Below, piece after piece: positions 43,272 to 52,012 of a DNA stretch of 64,000 nucleotides (position 1 is its first letter; the number at the start of each line of letters is the position of its first letter). The position numbers and the translations under genes are program-made. The stretch covers positions 62,001-126,000 of the forward strand of contig CANJWZ010000004.1 of NCBI GenBank assembly GCA_947478725.1, read 5' to 3'. Below the pieces are notes generated by a model. It was not told the DNA's origin and did not search any database. It saw only the letters and a program-made list of their open reading frames with translations. The stretch comes from Comamonadaceae bacterium. GTDB lineage: Bacteria; Pseudomonadota; Gammaproteobacteria; Burkholderiales; Burkholderiaceae_C.

Positions 43272-44258
43272 TTACTCGTTTTTAATACCCAGCTCACGGA
43301 TGACTTTGCCGTAGCGGTCTGCGTCACGCTGCAACAGGCCTGCAAAGTCTTGCGGCGTGCTTCGCACCACCTCAACGCCAATCGCGTCCATGCGTGACTT
43401 GATGTCGGGTAAAGCCATGGCTTTGTTGATTTCAGCATTCAGCCTGCTGGCCATGTCTCTGGGCAAACCAACAGGCCCAAAAGCGCCGTACCAAACGCTC
43501 ATCTCGTAGCCCGGCAAGGTCTCGCCTACCGTTGGTACATCAGGCAGCAGGGCCGACCGTTTGGCCTCTGTGACGGCCAGCAGCCGCAGCTTGCCTGACT
43601 TGACATGCGGCAGCGTTTGCGTGCCGGCAGAAAACAGCACCTGGGTTTGGTTGCCCACCGTGTCGAGCACGGCAGGTGCACCGCCTTTGTACGGCACATG
43701 CAACATCTCAATACCGGCGGCTTTTTCAAACATCACTGCGGCAAGGTGGTTGGTGGAGCCAGGACCGGCTGTCGCGTAAGCCAGCTTGCCGGGGTTGGCT
43801 TTGGCGTAGGCAATGAATTCCTTGACGGTTTTAACCGGCACCGATGGGTTGACGACCAGGGTGTTGACCACGTTGGCAATTTGCGCAATCGGGGTGAAGT
43901 CGTCAACCCCTTTAAAAGGCATGTTCGGTATCAGTCCCGGGTTCATGGCGTGCGTGCTCATGGAGCCGACCAGCAGGGTGTAACCGTCTGGCTTGGCTTT
44001 GGCCACCAGGTTCGAACCGATATTGCCCGAAGCGCCCGCCTTGTTGTCAACAATGACGGTTTGGCCCATCGACTTGGTCAGTTGCTCACTGAGCGTACGG
44101 GCCAAAATGTCGGTTGAGCCGCCAGGCGCCCACGGCACGATGAGGGTGATCGTGCTTTCGGGCCAGGCGGCGCGCGCCCATGGCGAGACGCCGCCCAACA
44201 AGGTGGCCGCATAGGCCAGCACGGCATGGCGACGGGTGACTGAAAAAGAATGCGACAT
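43272..44258 (-). CDS. Bug/TctC-family tripartite tricarboxylate transporter binding protein
   Basis: Periplasmic solute receptor of 328 residues. A signal peptide with twin arginines (TRRHAVLAYAATLLGG...ARA) precedes the family core: ITLIVPWAPGGSTDILAR, VDNKAGASGNIGSN and the later YGAFGPVGLPRD. Bug proteins are highly expanded in Comamonadaceae and bind small carboxylates. The adjacent gamma-glutamyltransferase homologue hints at an amino-acid-like or glutamyl ligand, as inference only. Confidence 0.9.
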   Translation of the reverse strand: MSHSFSVTRRHAVLAYAATLLGGVSPWARAAWPESTITLIVPWAPGGSTDILARTLSEQLTKSMGQTVIVDNKAGASGNIGSNLVAKAKPDGYTLLVGSMSTHAMNPGLIPNMPFKGVDDFTPIAQIANVVNTLVVNPSVPVKTVKEFIAYAKANPGKLAYATAGPGSTNHLAAVMFEKAAGIEMLHVPYKGGAPAVLDTVGNQTQVLFSAGTQTLPHVKSGKLRLLAVTEAKRSALLPDVPTVGETLPGYEMSVWYGAFGPVGLPRDMASRLNAEINKAMALPDIKSRMDAIGVEVVRSTPQDFAGLLQRDADRYGKVIRELGIKNE

Positions 44259-44312
44259 GTTGAAGCTCCTTGACTTGAGAATAATGTGTTGGTTGATGGA
44301 GCACGACGAGAA

Positions 44313-46148
44313 CTAACGCCCCACCGCGTAGCCCTGCATGCCGCGCGGGTTGGCGGCTGCCCGCAGCACGAGCCGGCCCTGCGCATCACGGCTGCGGCTG
44401 CAAGCCGACAGGCGGCTTTCAGACCAGGGTTCTCCGACTTTCACCTCATGCCCGGCAGCGCGAAGCTCGTCCAGCACCGCTGGTGAAAAACGCGACTCTA
44501 TCGTCAACCGGTTCAGCACGGTCTGACGCGGCCAAAAAGACGAGGGTCCGTGGTCTACATGCCAGGCGGGGGCGTCAATCGCCTCTTGCAGGTTCATGCC
44601 GTGCACTGCGTGACGCAGAAAAAATGCGGTAGACCACTGGTCTTGCTGGTCGCCACCCGGTGTGCCAAACACCATGTAAGGCTCACCATCACGCAGGGCC
44701 AGTGATGGCGACAGCGTGGTGCACGGCGCAACGCCAGGGGCCAGGCTGTTGGGCAAGCCGTCATCGAGCCAGGTCATTTGCAGGCGGGTGTTGATGGCAA
44801 AGCCGAGGGCCGGCACCACCGGGCTGGACGACAACCAGCCGCCTGATGGGGTCACGGCCACCATGTTCCCATGCTTGTCGATGACATCAATGTGGCAGGT
44901 ATCGCCCACAAACACTTCGCGCTCGGCCCATTCAGACACGGGGGGCAGCGCCGCAAATGTCGGCTCACCGATGCCGAAGCGGGTGTCTGCCGTCAGCAGG
45001 GTGCGCAGGCTCACAGCAAGATCGGGTAGGCGCGCTGCGTTGGCGTTGGGGGCCCCTGGCTGCAGCACTTGTGAGGCCCTTTGGCCAACACCTTGCCAGC
45101 GTTTGAGCAGGTAGTCATTTGAAAGCAATGCGGTCTGGTCTTGCGCCGACGCGCCCGGCGCAGTGCCATACCAGGCCAGCCGGTCGGCCAGTGCCAGTTT
45201 GGCCGCTTCTGCAATGCGGTGTACAAATCCGGCGCTGTCAGGTGCGTGGTTTTCAAGCCCCGCATGTTTGAGCATGCCCAGTTGCTCCAGCATCGTCGGC
45301 CCCTGGCTCCAGAAGCCGCACTTGGCCAGCGTGTAGCGACCAAAGTCAAGGCACAAGGGCGCTTCAACTTTGGTTTGCCAGCACGCCATGTCTTCATAGC
45401 GCAGCAGGCCGCTGTGCGCTTGCCCGGTGCCGTCAACGACTTTTTCGGTGCGGTAAAAATGATCAATCTCTTTGGCCACAAAACCCTGGTACCAGGCTGT
45501 GCTGGCGGCATCGATCACCTCGCTGCGGGTGGCGCCTTGGCTTTGCGCGAGCGTGATTAATTTTTCGTAGGTCGCCGCCAGTGCAGGCTGTGTGAACAAG
45601 GCGCCGGGTGCGGGGACTTTACCGCCAGGCAACCACACGCGCGCTGACGAATGCCAGTGCTGCCTGAAGAGGTCTTGCACCGCCACAATCGCCTGCACCG
45701 CCCGGCCAACCAAGGGGTAGCCGTCGCGTGCATAGCCGATGGCAGGCGCCAACACATCGGCCAATGGCCACGTGCCGTGATCGCGCAGCAATGTCATCCA
45801 CGCGCCAAAAGCACCTGGCACGGTGGCCGGCAACAGACCGATGCCGGGCACTTGCGCCAGGCCCATGGCGCGAAAAGCCGCGCTGCTCGCAGCCATGGGC
45901 GCAACGCCCTGGCCACACACTGACAGCATCCGTTTTTCGCGCTCGCTCCACAGCAACATGGGCGCCTCACCGCCTGGGCCATTGAGATGCGGCTCCACCA
46001 CCTGAAGCACAAAGCCGCCGGCCACCGCTGCGTCAAAGGCATTGCCACCACGCTCAAGCACGCCCATGGCCGTTTGCGAGGCCAGCCAGTGCGTGGACGC
46101 GGCAACGCCATAGGTCCCAGTGATCTCGGGGCGGGTGGTGAAACTCAT
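44313..46148 (-). CDS. Gamma-glutamyltransferase family protein
   Basis: Ntn-hydrolase that self-cleaves and hydrolyses or transfers gamma-glutamyl groups. From the ATG at 46148 the product is about 611 residues. It has GVLERGGNAFDAAVAGGF, the likely autoprocessing threonine in VGDTCHIDVIDKHGNMVA, SPSLALRDGEPYMVFGTPGGD, and a normal C-terminus. No obvious signal peptide is seen, so it may be a cytoplasmic acylase-like member. It shares strand and spacing with the Bug-family gene. Confidence 0.88.
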   Translation of the reverse strand: MSFTTRPEITGTYGVAASTHWLASQTAMGVLERGGNAFDAAVAGGFVLQVVEPHLNGPGGEAPMLLWSEREKRMLSVCGQGVAPMAASSAAFRAMGLAQVPGIGLLPATVPGAFGAWMTLLRDHGTWPLADVLAPAIGYARDGYPLVGRAVQAIVAVQDLFRQHWHSSARVWLPGGKVPAPGALFTQPALAATYEKLITLAQSQGATRSEVIDAASTAWYQGFVAKEIDHFYRTEKVVDGTGQAHSGLLRYEDMACWQTKVEAPLCLDFGRYTLAKCGFWSQGPTMLEQLGMLKHAGLENHAPDSAGFVHRIAEAAKLALADRLAWYGTAPGASAQDQTALLSNDYLLKRWQGVGQRASQVLQPGAPNANAARLPDLAVSLRTLLTADTRFGIGEPTFAALPPVSEWAEREVFVGDTCHIDVIDKHGNMVAVTPSGGWLSSSPVVPALGFAINTRLQMTWLDDGLPNSLAPGVAPCTTLSPSLALRDGEPYMVFGTPGGDQQDQWSTAFFLRHAVHGMNLQEAIDAPAWHVDHGPSSFWPRQTVLNRLTIESRFSPAVLDELRAAGHEVKVGEPWSESRLSACSRSRDAQGRLVLRAAANPRGMQGYAVGR

Positions 46149-46355
46149 AGGATGGGGCGGGCAGGAGAAGGTGATGTCAACAGGCACTCTAAGTGTACTT
46201 ACGAAATTCAGCGCATCGCATCTCTTATTCGCCCAAATACCTGCCAGAACGTGGCGTATTTCGTTCTCTGCATTTGCTTTTCTTCATTTCAGTTTTTGAC
46301 AACACTATTTGTCTACTGATTTGGGGGAATGCCGCATTACCTAAATTTGACTTAC

Positions 46356-46369
46356 TTGATGTAAATCAA
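46356..46369. promoter_or_regulatory. Perfect FNR/DNR-type box upstream of nirK
   Basis: TTGAT-GTAA-ATCAA at 46356-46369 is a full match to the FNR/CRP-family consensus TTGAT-N4-ATCAA, 75-90 bp before the nirK start. It implies induction under low oxygen or by nitric oxide. The surrounding 250 bp (46188-46443) is AT-rich and holds no gene. Confidence 0.8.
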
Positions 46370-46443
46370 GATAAGGGCTGGAATCACACACAACAAGCTT
46401 GATAAACCATAGGATCTCTGCTTCTAAAACTCCTTAGCAAGGG

Positions 46444-47907
46444 ATGGGTATGTTGATCAAACTTGCGCTCCGAATCACTTTAGTGCTCGCTATAAGCATG
46501 CTTTATGCATGCGGTCCAAGTACGAAAAAAGAAATTGATCCATATGATGCAAGTCAAATAGAACTGAAGTCACCAGCAGCTAAAACCAGTATGGAAAGGC
46601 ACACAGGCCCCTATGCAGTTGGCGCCGCTTTGAACTTTAATGCCGAGTTAAAACCACTGGAGCTATCGCCAGTTAAAAATGTGCAACTAGACACAACTCA
46701 CAAGATAGTCGAAATTGCGCCTGGGGTTCAATTCAGCGCCTGGACCTTTGGTGATCAGGTACCAGGTCCCACTATTCGAGCAAGAGTCGGCGACAAAATT
46801 CATTTCAGCATGACCAACCGCAGCGATGAAATCTTGCCAGGAATTTCCATGGCCATGGCTCCGATGATGCATTCGATGGATTTTCATGCGGCGATGGTTT
46901 CGCCCCAAGACAAATACCGTTCAATCGCCCCTGGCCAAACCATTGAATTTGAATTTACCCTGAACTACCCTGGTATTTTCATGTACCACTGCGGTACACC
47001 CATGATTTTGGAACACATTGCCTCGGGAATGTATGGTGCCGTCGTGGTGGAACCAAAGGCGGGCTACCCCACTAAGGTAGACCATGAATACTTGGTCATA
47101 CAAAGTGAGTTTTACGTCAAACCAGATCCAGCTGGAAAGAAATTCAATGGCGCCCCGCTTTATATATTAGACGCAGACCGCCTGAAGGCATCACAACCTA
47201 CACACACTGTCTTTAATGGCAAACACAACGGAATGGTCAAACAACCGTTGACTGCAAAACCAGGCGAGCGTGTTCGTTTGTTTGTTCTAAATGTAGGGCC
47301 CAGTAAAACCTCTAGCTTTCACGTGGTTGGAACCATATTTGACAGAGTCTGGCTAGAAGGTAATCCTGATAATCAAATGCGAGGTATGCAAACGGTATTA
47401 CTTGGTTCAAGTAACAGCGCCATTGTAGAAATGGTGATTCCAGAGGCGGGTTCCTACATCATGGTAGACCATCATTTTGCAAATGCCTCACAAGGTGCAA
47501 TTGGTTTGATATCTACTCTTGATAAATCCAAAGAACCAGAACTTGAACACCACAATATGGAAGCCAGTGCTACACCAACTGCCCCTTTGGCTGTAAAAGG
47601 AAAAAACGCGTTTGAGAGCAAATGTCTAGCCTGTCACTCCGTCGGACAGGGTAATAAATTAGGTCCTGACATGGCGGGTGTTACACAAAGACGCAAAGAC
47701 GAATGGCTGACCCAATGGCTAACAGCACCTGAAAAAATGCTGGCTACTAACGATGAAGCCAAAGCCATGCTTAAGCAATTCAATAATATTCCCATGCCCA
47801 ATCAAGGCTTAAGCTCTCAAGAAATCAAGCAATATCTGGCTTATTTTCATTGGATAGATGAGAGCATGACTGCAACCAAGACAAAAAAATCCGAGGCTTC
47901 TAAATAA
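46444..47907 (+). CDS. nirK: Copper nitrite reductase with C-terminal cytochrome c domain (three-domain NirK)
   Basis: Reduces nitrite to nitric oxide in the periplasm. The 487-residue product is a lipoprotein (lipobox LYAC, Cys23). It has the copper sites of AniA-like NirK: His143, Asp146 and His148 (HSMDFH), His182-Cys183, His191, Met196, catalytic His254 and His293. The Cys-to-His loop is short, as in AniA. A C-terminal cytochrome c domain follows with CLACH (394-398) and Met451 in IPMP. An ATG at 46450 has better ribosome-binding-site spacing. Its base composition is more AT-rich than the neighbours. Confidence 0.93.
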   Translation: MGMLIKLALRITLVLAISMLYACGPSTKKEIDPYDASQIELKSPAAKTSMERHTGPYAVGAALNFNAELKPLELSPVKNVQLDTTHKIVEIAPGVQFSAWTFGDQVPGPTIRARVGDKIHFSMTNRSDEILPGISMAMAPMMHSMDFHAAMVSPQDKYRSIAPGQTIEFEFTLNYPGIFMYHCGTPMILEHIASGMYGAVVVEPKAGYPTKVDHEYLVIQSEFYVKPDPAGKKFNGAPLYILDADRLKASQPTHTVFNGKHNGMVKQPLTAKPGERVRLFVLNVGPSKTSSFHVVGTIFDRVWLEGNPDNQMRGMQTVLLGSSNSAIVEMVIPEAGSYIMVDHHFANASQGAIGLISTLDKSKEPELEHHNMEASATPTAPLAVKGKNAFESKCLACHSVGQGNKLGPDMAGVTQRRKDEWLTQWLTAPEKMLATNDEAKAMLKQFNNIPMPNQGLSSQEIKQYLAYFHWIDESMTATKTKKSEASK

Positions 47908-47915
47908 AGATTTAT

Positions 47916-48302
47916 ATGAATATATGTTTAACAAAATGGTTGATAGTTAACTTGCTGAGCTTGGCGAGCTTGAGTGCGTTAGCTTGTGGCCATTGTTTAG
48001 AAGACCGCATTGCTTCAGTCTACGACCATGTCCTTGTGGAAAAAACAAAGCAATTAAATCAAAAAATGCTTTATTTAATATGGGATGGTCCAGCAAATCG
48101 TGATGAAGCAATGCGACGCGAATTGATTTCTATTGCATCGCGCTTACCAGGAATCACGAAAGGCAGTGTCCGCGTCTCACTGGAACCTGCAACCATTGGA
48201 TTGGCTTATCAGCCATTAAAAATTTCTCGAGAACAAGTTGAGGCTTTACTCTTACAAAAACTAAAGTCTAAGAGAATCGTAGTTTCATCTTTACCAGAAT
48301 GA
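47916..48302 (+). CDS. Secreted protein with N-terminal CGHC motif, unknown function
   Basis: Unrecognised 128-residue protein. A signal peptide (about 1-23, ending LSALA) precedes ACGHCLEDRIASVYDHVL, where the mature N-terminus would carry CGHC. The rest has an alpha/beta pattern (RELISIASRLPGITKGSVRVSLEPATIGLAY and KISREQVEALLLQKL) reminiscent of a heavy-metal-associated fold. It follows nirK by 8 bp and overlaps the next gene, so it could serve copper or heme delivery to NirK; this is inference. Confidence 0.75.
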   Translation: MNICLTKWLIVNLLSLASLSALACGHCLEDRIASVYDHVLVEKTKQLNQKMLYLIWDGPANRDEAMRRELISIASRLPGITKGSVRVSLEPATIGLAYQPLKISREQVEALLLQKLKSKRIVVSSLPE

Positions 48303-48763
48303 CAGATTTATCCATCGCCAAAGGCATTCATTTATTGAGCATTGTGGTTTGGATTGGTGGGGTTGCATTTGTAACGAGCGTACTGATACCTGCAATAAGA
48401 AATTTATCGGATGAAAATGTCAAAATTTCTATATTTAATCATATTGAGAATAGGTTTTCAAAAATTGCTCGGCTCGCTGTTTTAGTTGCAGGATTGAGTG
48501 GTTTTTATATGACGCACAGATTAAATGCATGGCATCGCTTTATTGAAATTAAATATGCATGGATGCACGCAATGGTTTTCATATGGCTGATTTTTATGTT
48601 TGCACTGTTTGTAATAGAACCATTTATCAGCAGGCATCACGGTCGAATCAATGATAATAAAGTGAGCAACAATCTTCTGAAAACCCATATCGTTCATTGG
48701 TTGATTCTTATTCTGAGTATGACCACTATTTTTTTTGCATTACTTGGATCACATGGTTTTTGA
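48299..48763 (+). CDS. Four-span membrane protein, CopD-like topology
   Basis: A 154-residue membrane protein overlapping the preceding stop (ATGA). Four spans: about 8-30 with IHLLSIVVWIGGVAFV, 55-73 with IARLAVLVAGLSGFYM, 85-105 with YAWMHAMVFIWLIFMFALFV and 133-152. Histidines sit in spans 1 and 3, and a conserved Trp-Ile-Gly-Gly in span 1, as in CopD-type and related heme- or copper-handling membrane proteins. No firm family assignment. Third gene of the nirK unit. Confidence 0.75.
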   Translation: MTDLSIAKGIHLLSIVVWIGGVAFVTSVLIPAIRNLSDENVKISIFNHIENRFSKIARLAVLVAGLSGFYMTHRLNAWHRFIEIKYAWMHAMVFIWLIFMFALFVIEPFISRHHGRINDNKVSNNLLKTHIVHWLILILSMTTIFFALLGSHGF

Positions 48764-48799
48764 ATCAGCGAATCGCCTCGGGTTTTGAGGACGCTCCAC

Positions 48800-49040
48800 A
48801 CTTTGAGAAGATGGAGCCATGAGCAAGACAGAAAACAAATTTTCCTTGAAGTGCGCTAGCGTGCAGCGCGCATGGTGCAGGAGCACCGCGATGAGTACCT
48901 ATCTTTAAGAGCCGCCATTGAGTCGATGTCACCCAAGATTGGCTGCGTGCCGCAAACGCTAAACGACTGGGTCAAGCACATGAAACATGACACGTTTGCA
49001 TTTTTCGCCATTAACCCTCTGATTTATATAGGTTTTTGAC
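48800..49040 (+). mobile_element. IS3-family orfA transposase remnant
   Basis: The frame through 48840-48990 reads [20 protein letters not shown] then [19 protein letters not shown], a clear IS3-family OrfA helix-turn-helix region, interrupted by a TAG at about 48861 and lacking a proper start and orfB. It is a degraded insertion sequence at the right edge of the AT-rich nirK island. The remaining sequence to 49190 shows no gene. Confidence 0.8.
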
Positions 49041-49190
49041 GCGCCTGGCTTTCCGCTAAGCCGTGTATCGGTATGTCAACCAGTACAGTTTTCATCAGCG
49101 TATCTTCAACTGTATGGGTGGTGTGTTGATAACCGCTATAAAGTCAGCCCCATGAATTGGCAATTTCCTCACCTGACGGGCGCTTGACGC

Positions 49191-50120
49191 ATGACGACCC
49201 AGACTGTTGATACGGCAGCGGTAGCCAAAGGCCTGTGGCTGGGCTTTCTGGGCATTGTGATTTTTTCAGTCACCCTGCCCATGACGCGCCTGGCCGTGGG
49301 CACGCCGGATATGCCGCAAATGTCGGGCCTGTTTATCGCCATGGGGCGGGCCACGGTGGCGGCTGTGTTGTCTGCTGCCCTGTTGTTTTTCACCCGCGCG
49401 CCCTGGCCTGCTCGAGCCGACTGGCTGCCACTGGCCATCACCGCAGCTGGCGTGGTGTTTGGTTTTCCGCTGCTGACCTCGGTTGCCATGCGCCATGTAG
49501 AAGCCATGCATGCCAGCGTGATTGTGGGCGTGTTGCCGCTGGCCACCGCTGCTGTGGGTGCCTTGCTGCATCGCCAGCGGCCATCGGTGGGCTTTTGGTT
49601 GTGCGCGGCAGCGGGCAGCGCGCTGGTGGTGGTGTTTGCGGTGCTGCGGTCGGGCCAGGCAATCGGCACGCTTGCCATCAGCTTTGCAGACTTGCTGCTG
49701 CTGGCCGCCATGCTGTTCGCGGCGGTGGGCTACTGCTACGGCGGCAGGCTGGCAAGCCATATGCGCGCTGACCATGTGATTTGCTGGGCGCTGCTGCTGT
49801 CATTGCCGCTGACGCTGCCGTTGGCTGTTTATTCATGGCCAGAGCATGGCGTCAAGCCAACAGCCTGGCTGGGCTTTGCTTACCTGGCGGTATTTTCGAT
49901 GTGGCTGGGCTTTTTTGCCTGGTACCGGGGGCTGGCCTTGGGTGGTGCGGTGCGGGTCAGTCAGGTACAGCTGGTACAACCGTTTTTGTCGATGCTGTTT
50001 GCCGTGCCCTTGCTTGGCGAGAGGCTGGATGCGGTCACGGTTGGTTTTGGCCTGGCGGTCATTGCCACGGTTTTTTTGGGTAAAAAGATGCCGGTGGGCA
50101 CCTCAAGTGGAAGGAACTAA
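49191..50120 (+). CDS. EamA/DMT-family transporter
   Basis: Ten-span drug/metabolite exporter of 309 residues with two EamA halves: the first around LGIVIFSVTLPMTRLAVG to VVVFAVLRSG, the second ending VQLVQPFLSMLFAVPLLGE, the typical EamA end motif. Substrate unknown. It is followed by an aminotransferase gene 2 bp downstream, so it could export or import the related amino acid. Confidence 0.88.
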   Translation: MTTQTVDTAAVAKGLWLGFLGIVIFSVTLPMTRLAVGTPDMPQMSGLFIAMGRATVAAVLSAALLFFTRAPWPARADWLPLAITAAGVVFGFPLLTSVAMRHVEAMHASVIVGVLPLATAAVGALLHRQRPSVGFWLCAAAGSALVVVFAVLRSGQAIGTLAISFADLLLLAAMLFAAVGYCYGGRLASHMRADHVICWALLLSLPLTLPLAVYSWPEHGVKPTAWLGFAYLAVFSMWLGFFAWYRGLALGGAVRVSQVQLVQPFLSMLFAVPLLGERLDAVTVGFGLAVIATVFLGKKMPVGTSSGRN

Positions 50121-50122
50121 AA

Positions 50123-51301
50123 ATGAAATGGACACAAGCTGCGCGCGCAGAAAAAATGAACCCCTCAGTGATCCGCGAGATCCTGAAGGTCACTGAAAAG
50201 CCCGGCATCATCAGCTTTGCAGGTGGGCTGCCATCGCCCAAAACATTCCCGATTGACGCGTTTGCAGCGGCCTGCGCCAAGGTCTTGTCGACCGACGGCG
50301 AGGCGGCGTTGCAATACGCAGCCAGCGAAGGCTATGCGCCGCTGCGCGAGTGGGTCGCAGCGTCCTTGCCGTGGGACGTCGACCCGGCGCAGGTGCTGAT
50401 CACCACAGGCAGCCAGCAGGCGCTGGACCTGATTGCCAAAATCCTGATCGACAAAGACGCCAAAGTGCTGGTGGAGACGCCAACGTATTTGGGTGCGCTA
50501 CAGGCCTTCACGCCGATGGAGCCGCAGTTTGTGAGTGTGGCCAGTGATGCTGAAGGCATTGATATCGTGGACCTGAGTGCAAAAGCCAAAGATGCGCGCT
50601 TCTTGTATGTGCTGCCGAATTTTCAAAACCCGACGGGCCAATCGATGAGCGAAGCGCGCCGTGCGGCGCTCAGCACAGCCGCTGCAAAGCTGGGCCTGCC
50701 GATTGTTGAAGACAACCCCTACGGTGATTTGTGGTTTGACACGCCCCCGCCTTTGCCGCTAGCAGCCCGCAACCCGGATGGCTGCATCTACATGGGCAGC
50801 TTTAGCAAAACACTGGCACCCGGTTTGCGCCTGGGTTTTCTGGTCGCGCCCAAAGCGTTGTACCCCAAGCTGCTGCAAGCCAAGCAGGCCGCCGATTTGC
50901 ACACGCCCAGCTTTAACCAGCGCATGGTGGCCGAGGTGCTGAAAGACAACTTTCTGGAGCGCCACGTGCCGACGATTCGCGCGCTCTACAAGTCGCAACG
51001 CGACGCCATGCTGGCCGCCTTGAACAAGCACTTGGCGGGCAGCGGCGTGAGCTGGAACACGCCCGACGGCGGCATGTTTTTATGGCTCGAACTCCCCAAA
51101 GGAATGAGCGCTGTTGAGCTGTTGCCAAAGGCTGTCGAACGCAACGTGGCCTTCGTGCCAGGTGCCGCCTTTTACTCTGACGACCCCCAGCACAACACCT
51201 TGCGACTGTCGTTTGTGACGGCGAGTGTGGATCAGATCAACAGCGGCATTGCTGCATTGGCCGATGTTTTCAAAGCACACCTGAAAGAACAAAAAACATG
51301 A
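50123..51301 (+). CDS. PLP-dependent aminotransferase (class I/II, LysN-like)
   Basis: A 392-residue fold type I aminotransferase resembling 2-aminoadipate aminotransferases without the GntR domain. It shows IISFAGGLPSPKTFPID, TTGSQQALDLIAKILID, LPNFQNPTG with the PLP-contact residues, and the Schiff-base lysine in GSFSKTLAPGLRLG. The start has GGAAC before it. It overlaps the GST gene (ATGA). Confidence 0.9.
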   Translation: MKWTQAARAEKMNPSVIREILKVTEKPGIISFAGGLPSPKTFPIDAFAAACAKVLSTDGEAALQYAASEGYAPLREWVAASLPWDVDPAQVLITTGSQQALDLIAKILIDKDAKVLVETPTYLGALQAFTPMEPQFVSVASDAEGIDIVDLSAKAKDARFLYVLPNFQNPTGQSMSEARRAALSTAAAKLGLPIVEDNPYGDLWFDTPPPLPLAARNPDGCIYMGSFSKTLAPGLRLGFLVAPKALYPKLLQAKQAADLHTPSFNQRMVAEVLKDNFLERHVPTIRALYKSQRDAMLAALNKHLAGSGVSWNTPDGGMFLWLELPKGMSAVELLPKAVERNVAFVPGAAFYSDDPQHNTLRLSFVTASVDQINSGIAALADVFKAHLKEQKT

Positions 51302-52002
51302 GCCGGCTCAAAATCTGGGGCCGCATGAGCTCCATCAATGTCAAAAAAGCAGTCTGGGCAGCGCAAGAGCTGGGCCTGGACTTTGAACGCCATGAAGCTG
51401 GCGGTGTGCATGGTGTGGTGAAAACACCGGCGTATGTCGCGCTCAATCCCAACTCACAAATCCCGGTGCTGGAGGACGGCGACTATGTGCTGTGGGAGTC
51501 GAACGTCATCACCCGCTACTTGTGCGCCACATACAGCGCCCCCACGCTTGTCGCTTCGCGTACTGCGCTGCCCCCCGAGGGGGCCGTGCCTAGCTTGGGG
51601 CGGCCCGGCGCGTCGGCGCACTCGCTGTACCCCAGCGACCTGCAAGAGCGCTTTGACGCCGAACGCTGGATGGAATGGCAACAAACCATGGTCAACCCCG
51701 CCAGTCGTAACGGCTTTTGGCATTTGATCCGCCTGCCTGCCGAGCAGCGCGACATGGCTCTGGTCGCCCAGTCGAACGCCCTGGTCGAGCCCTTGATGGC
51801 GATCCTGGACGCGCATCTGGCCACCCGCAGCTTCATGGTGGGTGAGCGTTTCACCATGGCTGATATTCCACTGGGCTGCGAGGTGCAGCGCTGGTTTGGC
51901 CTGCCGCAAGCGCGTGAAAAGCGGCCGCATATTGAGCGCTGGTTTGCCTCGCTTTTAGCCCGGCCTGCGGCCAAGGGCGTGCTCGATTTGCCATTGGCTT
52001 GA
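51298..52002 (+). CDS. Glutathione S-transferase
   Basis: A 234-residue GST. The N-terminal thioredoxin-like domain has GRMSSINVKKAVWAAQELG, NPNSQIPVLEDGDYVLWESN with the glutathione-contact cis-Pro and Glu-Ser; the helical C-terminal domain has FMVGERFTMADIPLG. About 28 residues between LCATYSA and LYPSDLQERF come from an in-frame family A repeat. Substrate unknown. Coupled to the aminotransferase. Confidence 0.92.
   Translation: MSRLKIWGRMSSINVKKAVWAAQELGLDFERHEAGGVHGVVKTPAYVALNPNSQIPVLEDGDYVLWESNVITRYLCATYSAPTLVASRTALPPEGAVPSLGRPGASAHSLYPSDLQERFDAERWMEWQQTMVNPASRNGFWHLIRLPAEQRDMALVAQSNALVEPLMAILDAHLATRSFMVGERFTMADIPLGCEVQRWFGLPQAREKRPHIERWFASLLARPAAKGVLDLPLA
51538..51617 (+). repeat. Family A repeat inside the GST gene
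   Basis: GCCCCCACGCTTGTCGCTTC start, core CTGCCCCCCGAGGGGGCC, then TAGCTTGGGGCGGCCCGGCG. It is the most symmetric copy and encodes the loop APTLVASRTALPPEGAVPSL between the two GST domains. Confidence 0.8.
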
Positions 52003-52012
52003 AAGGCGCCTG

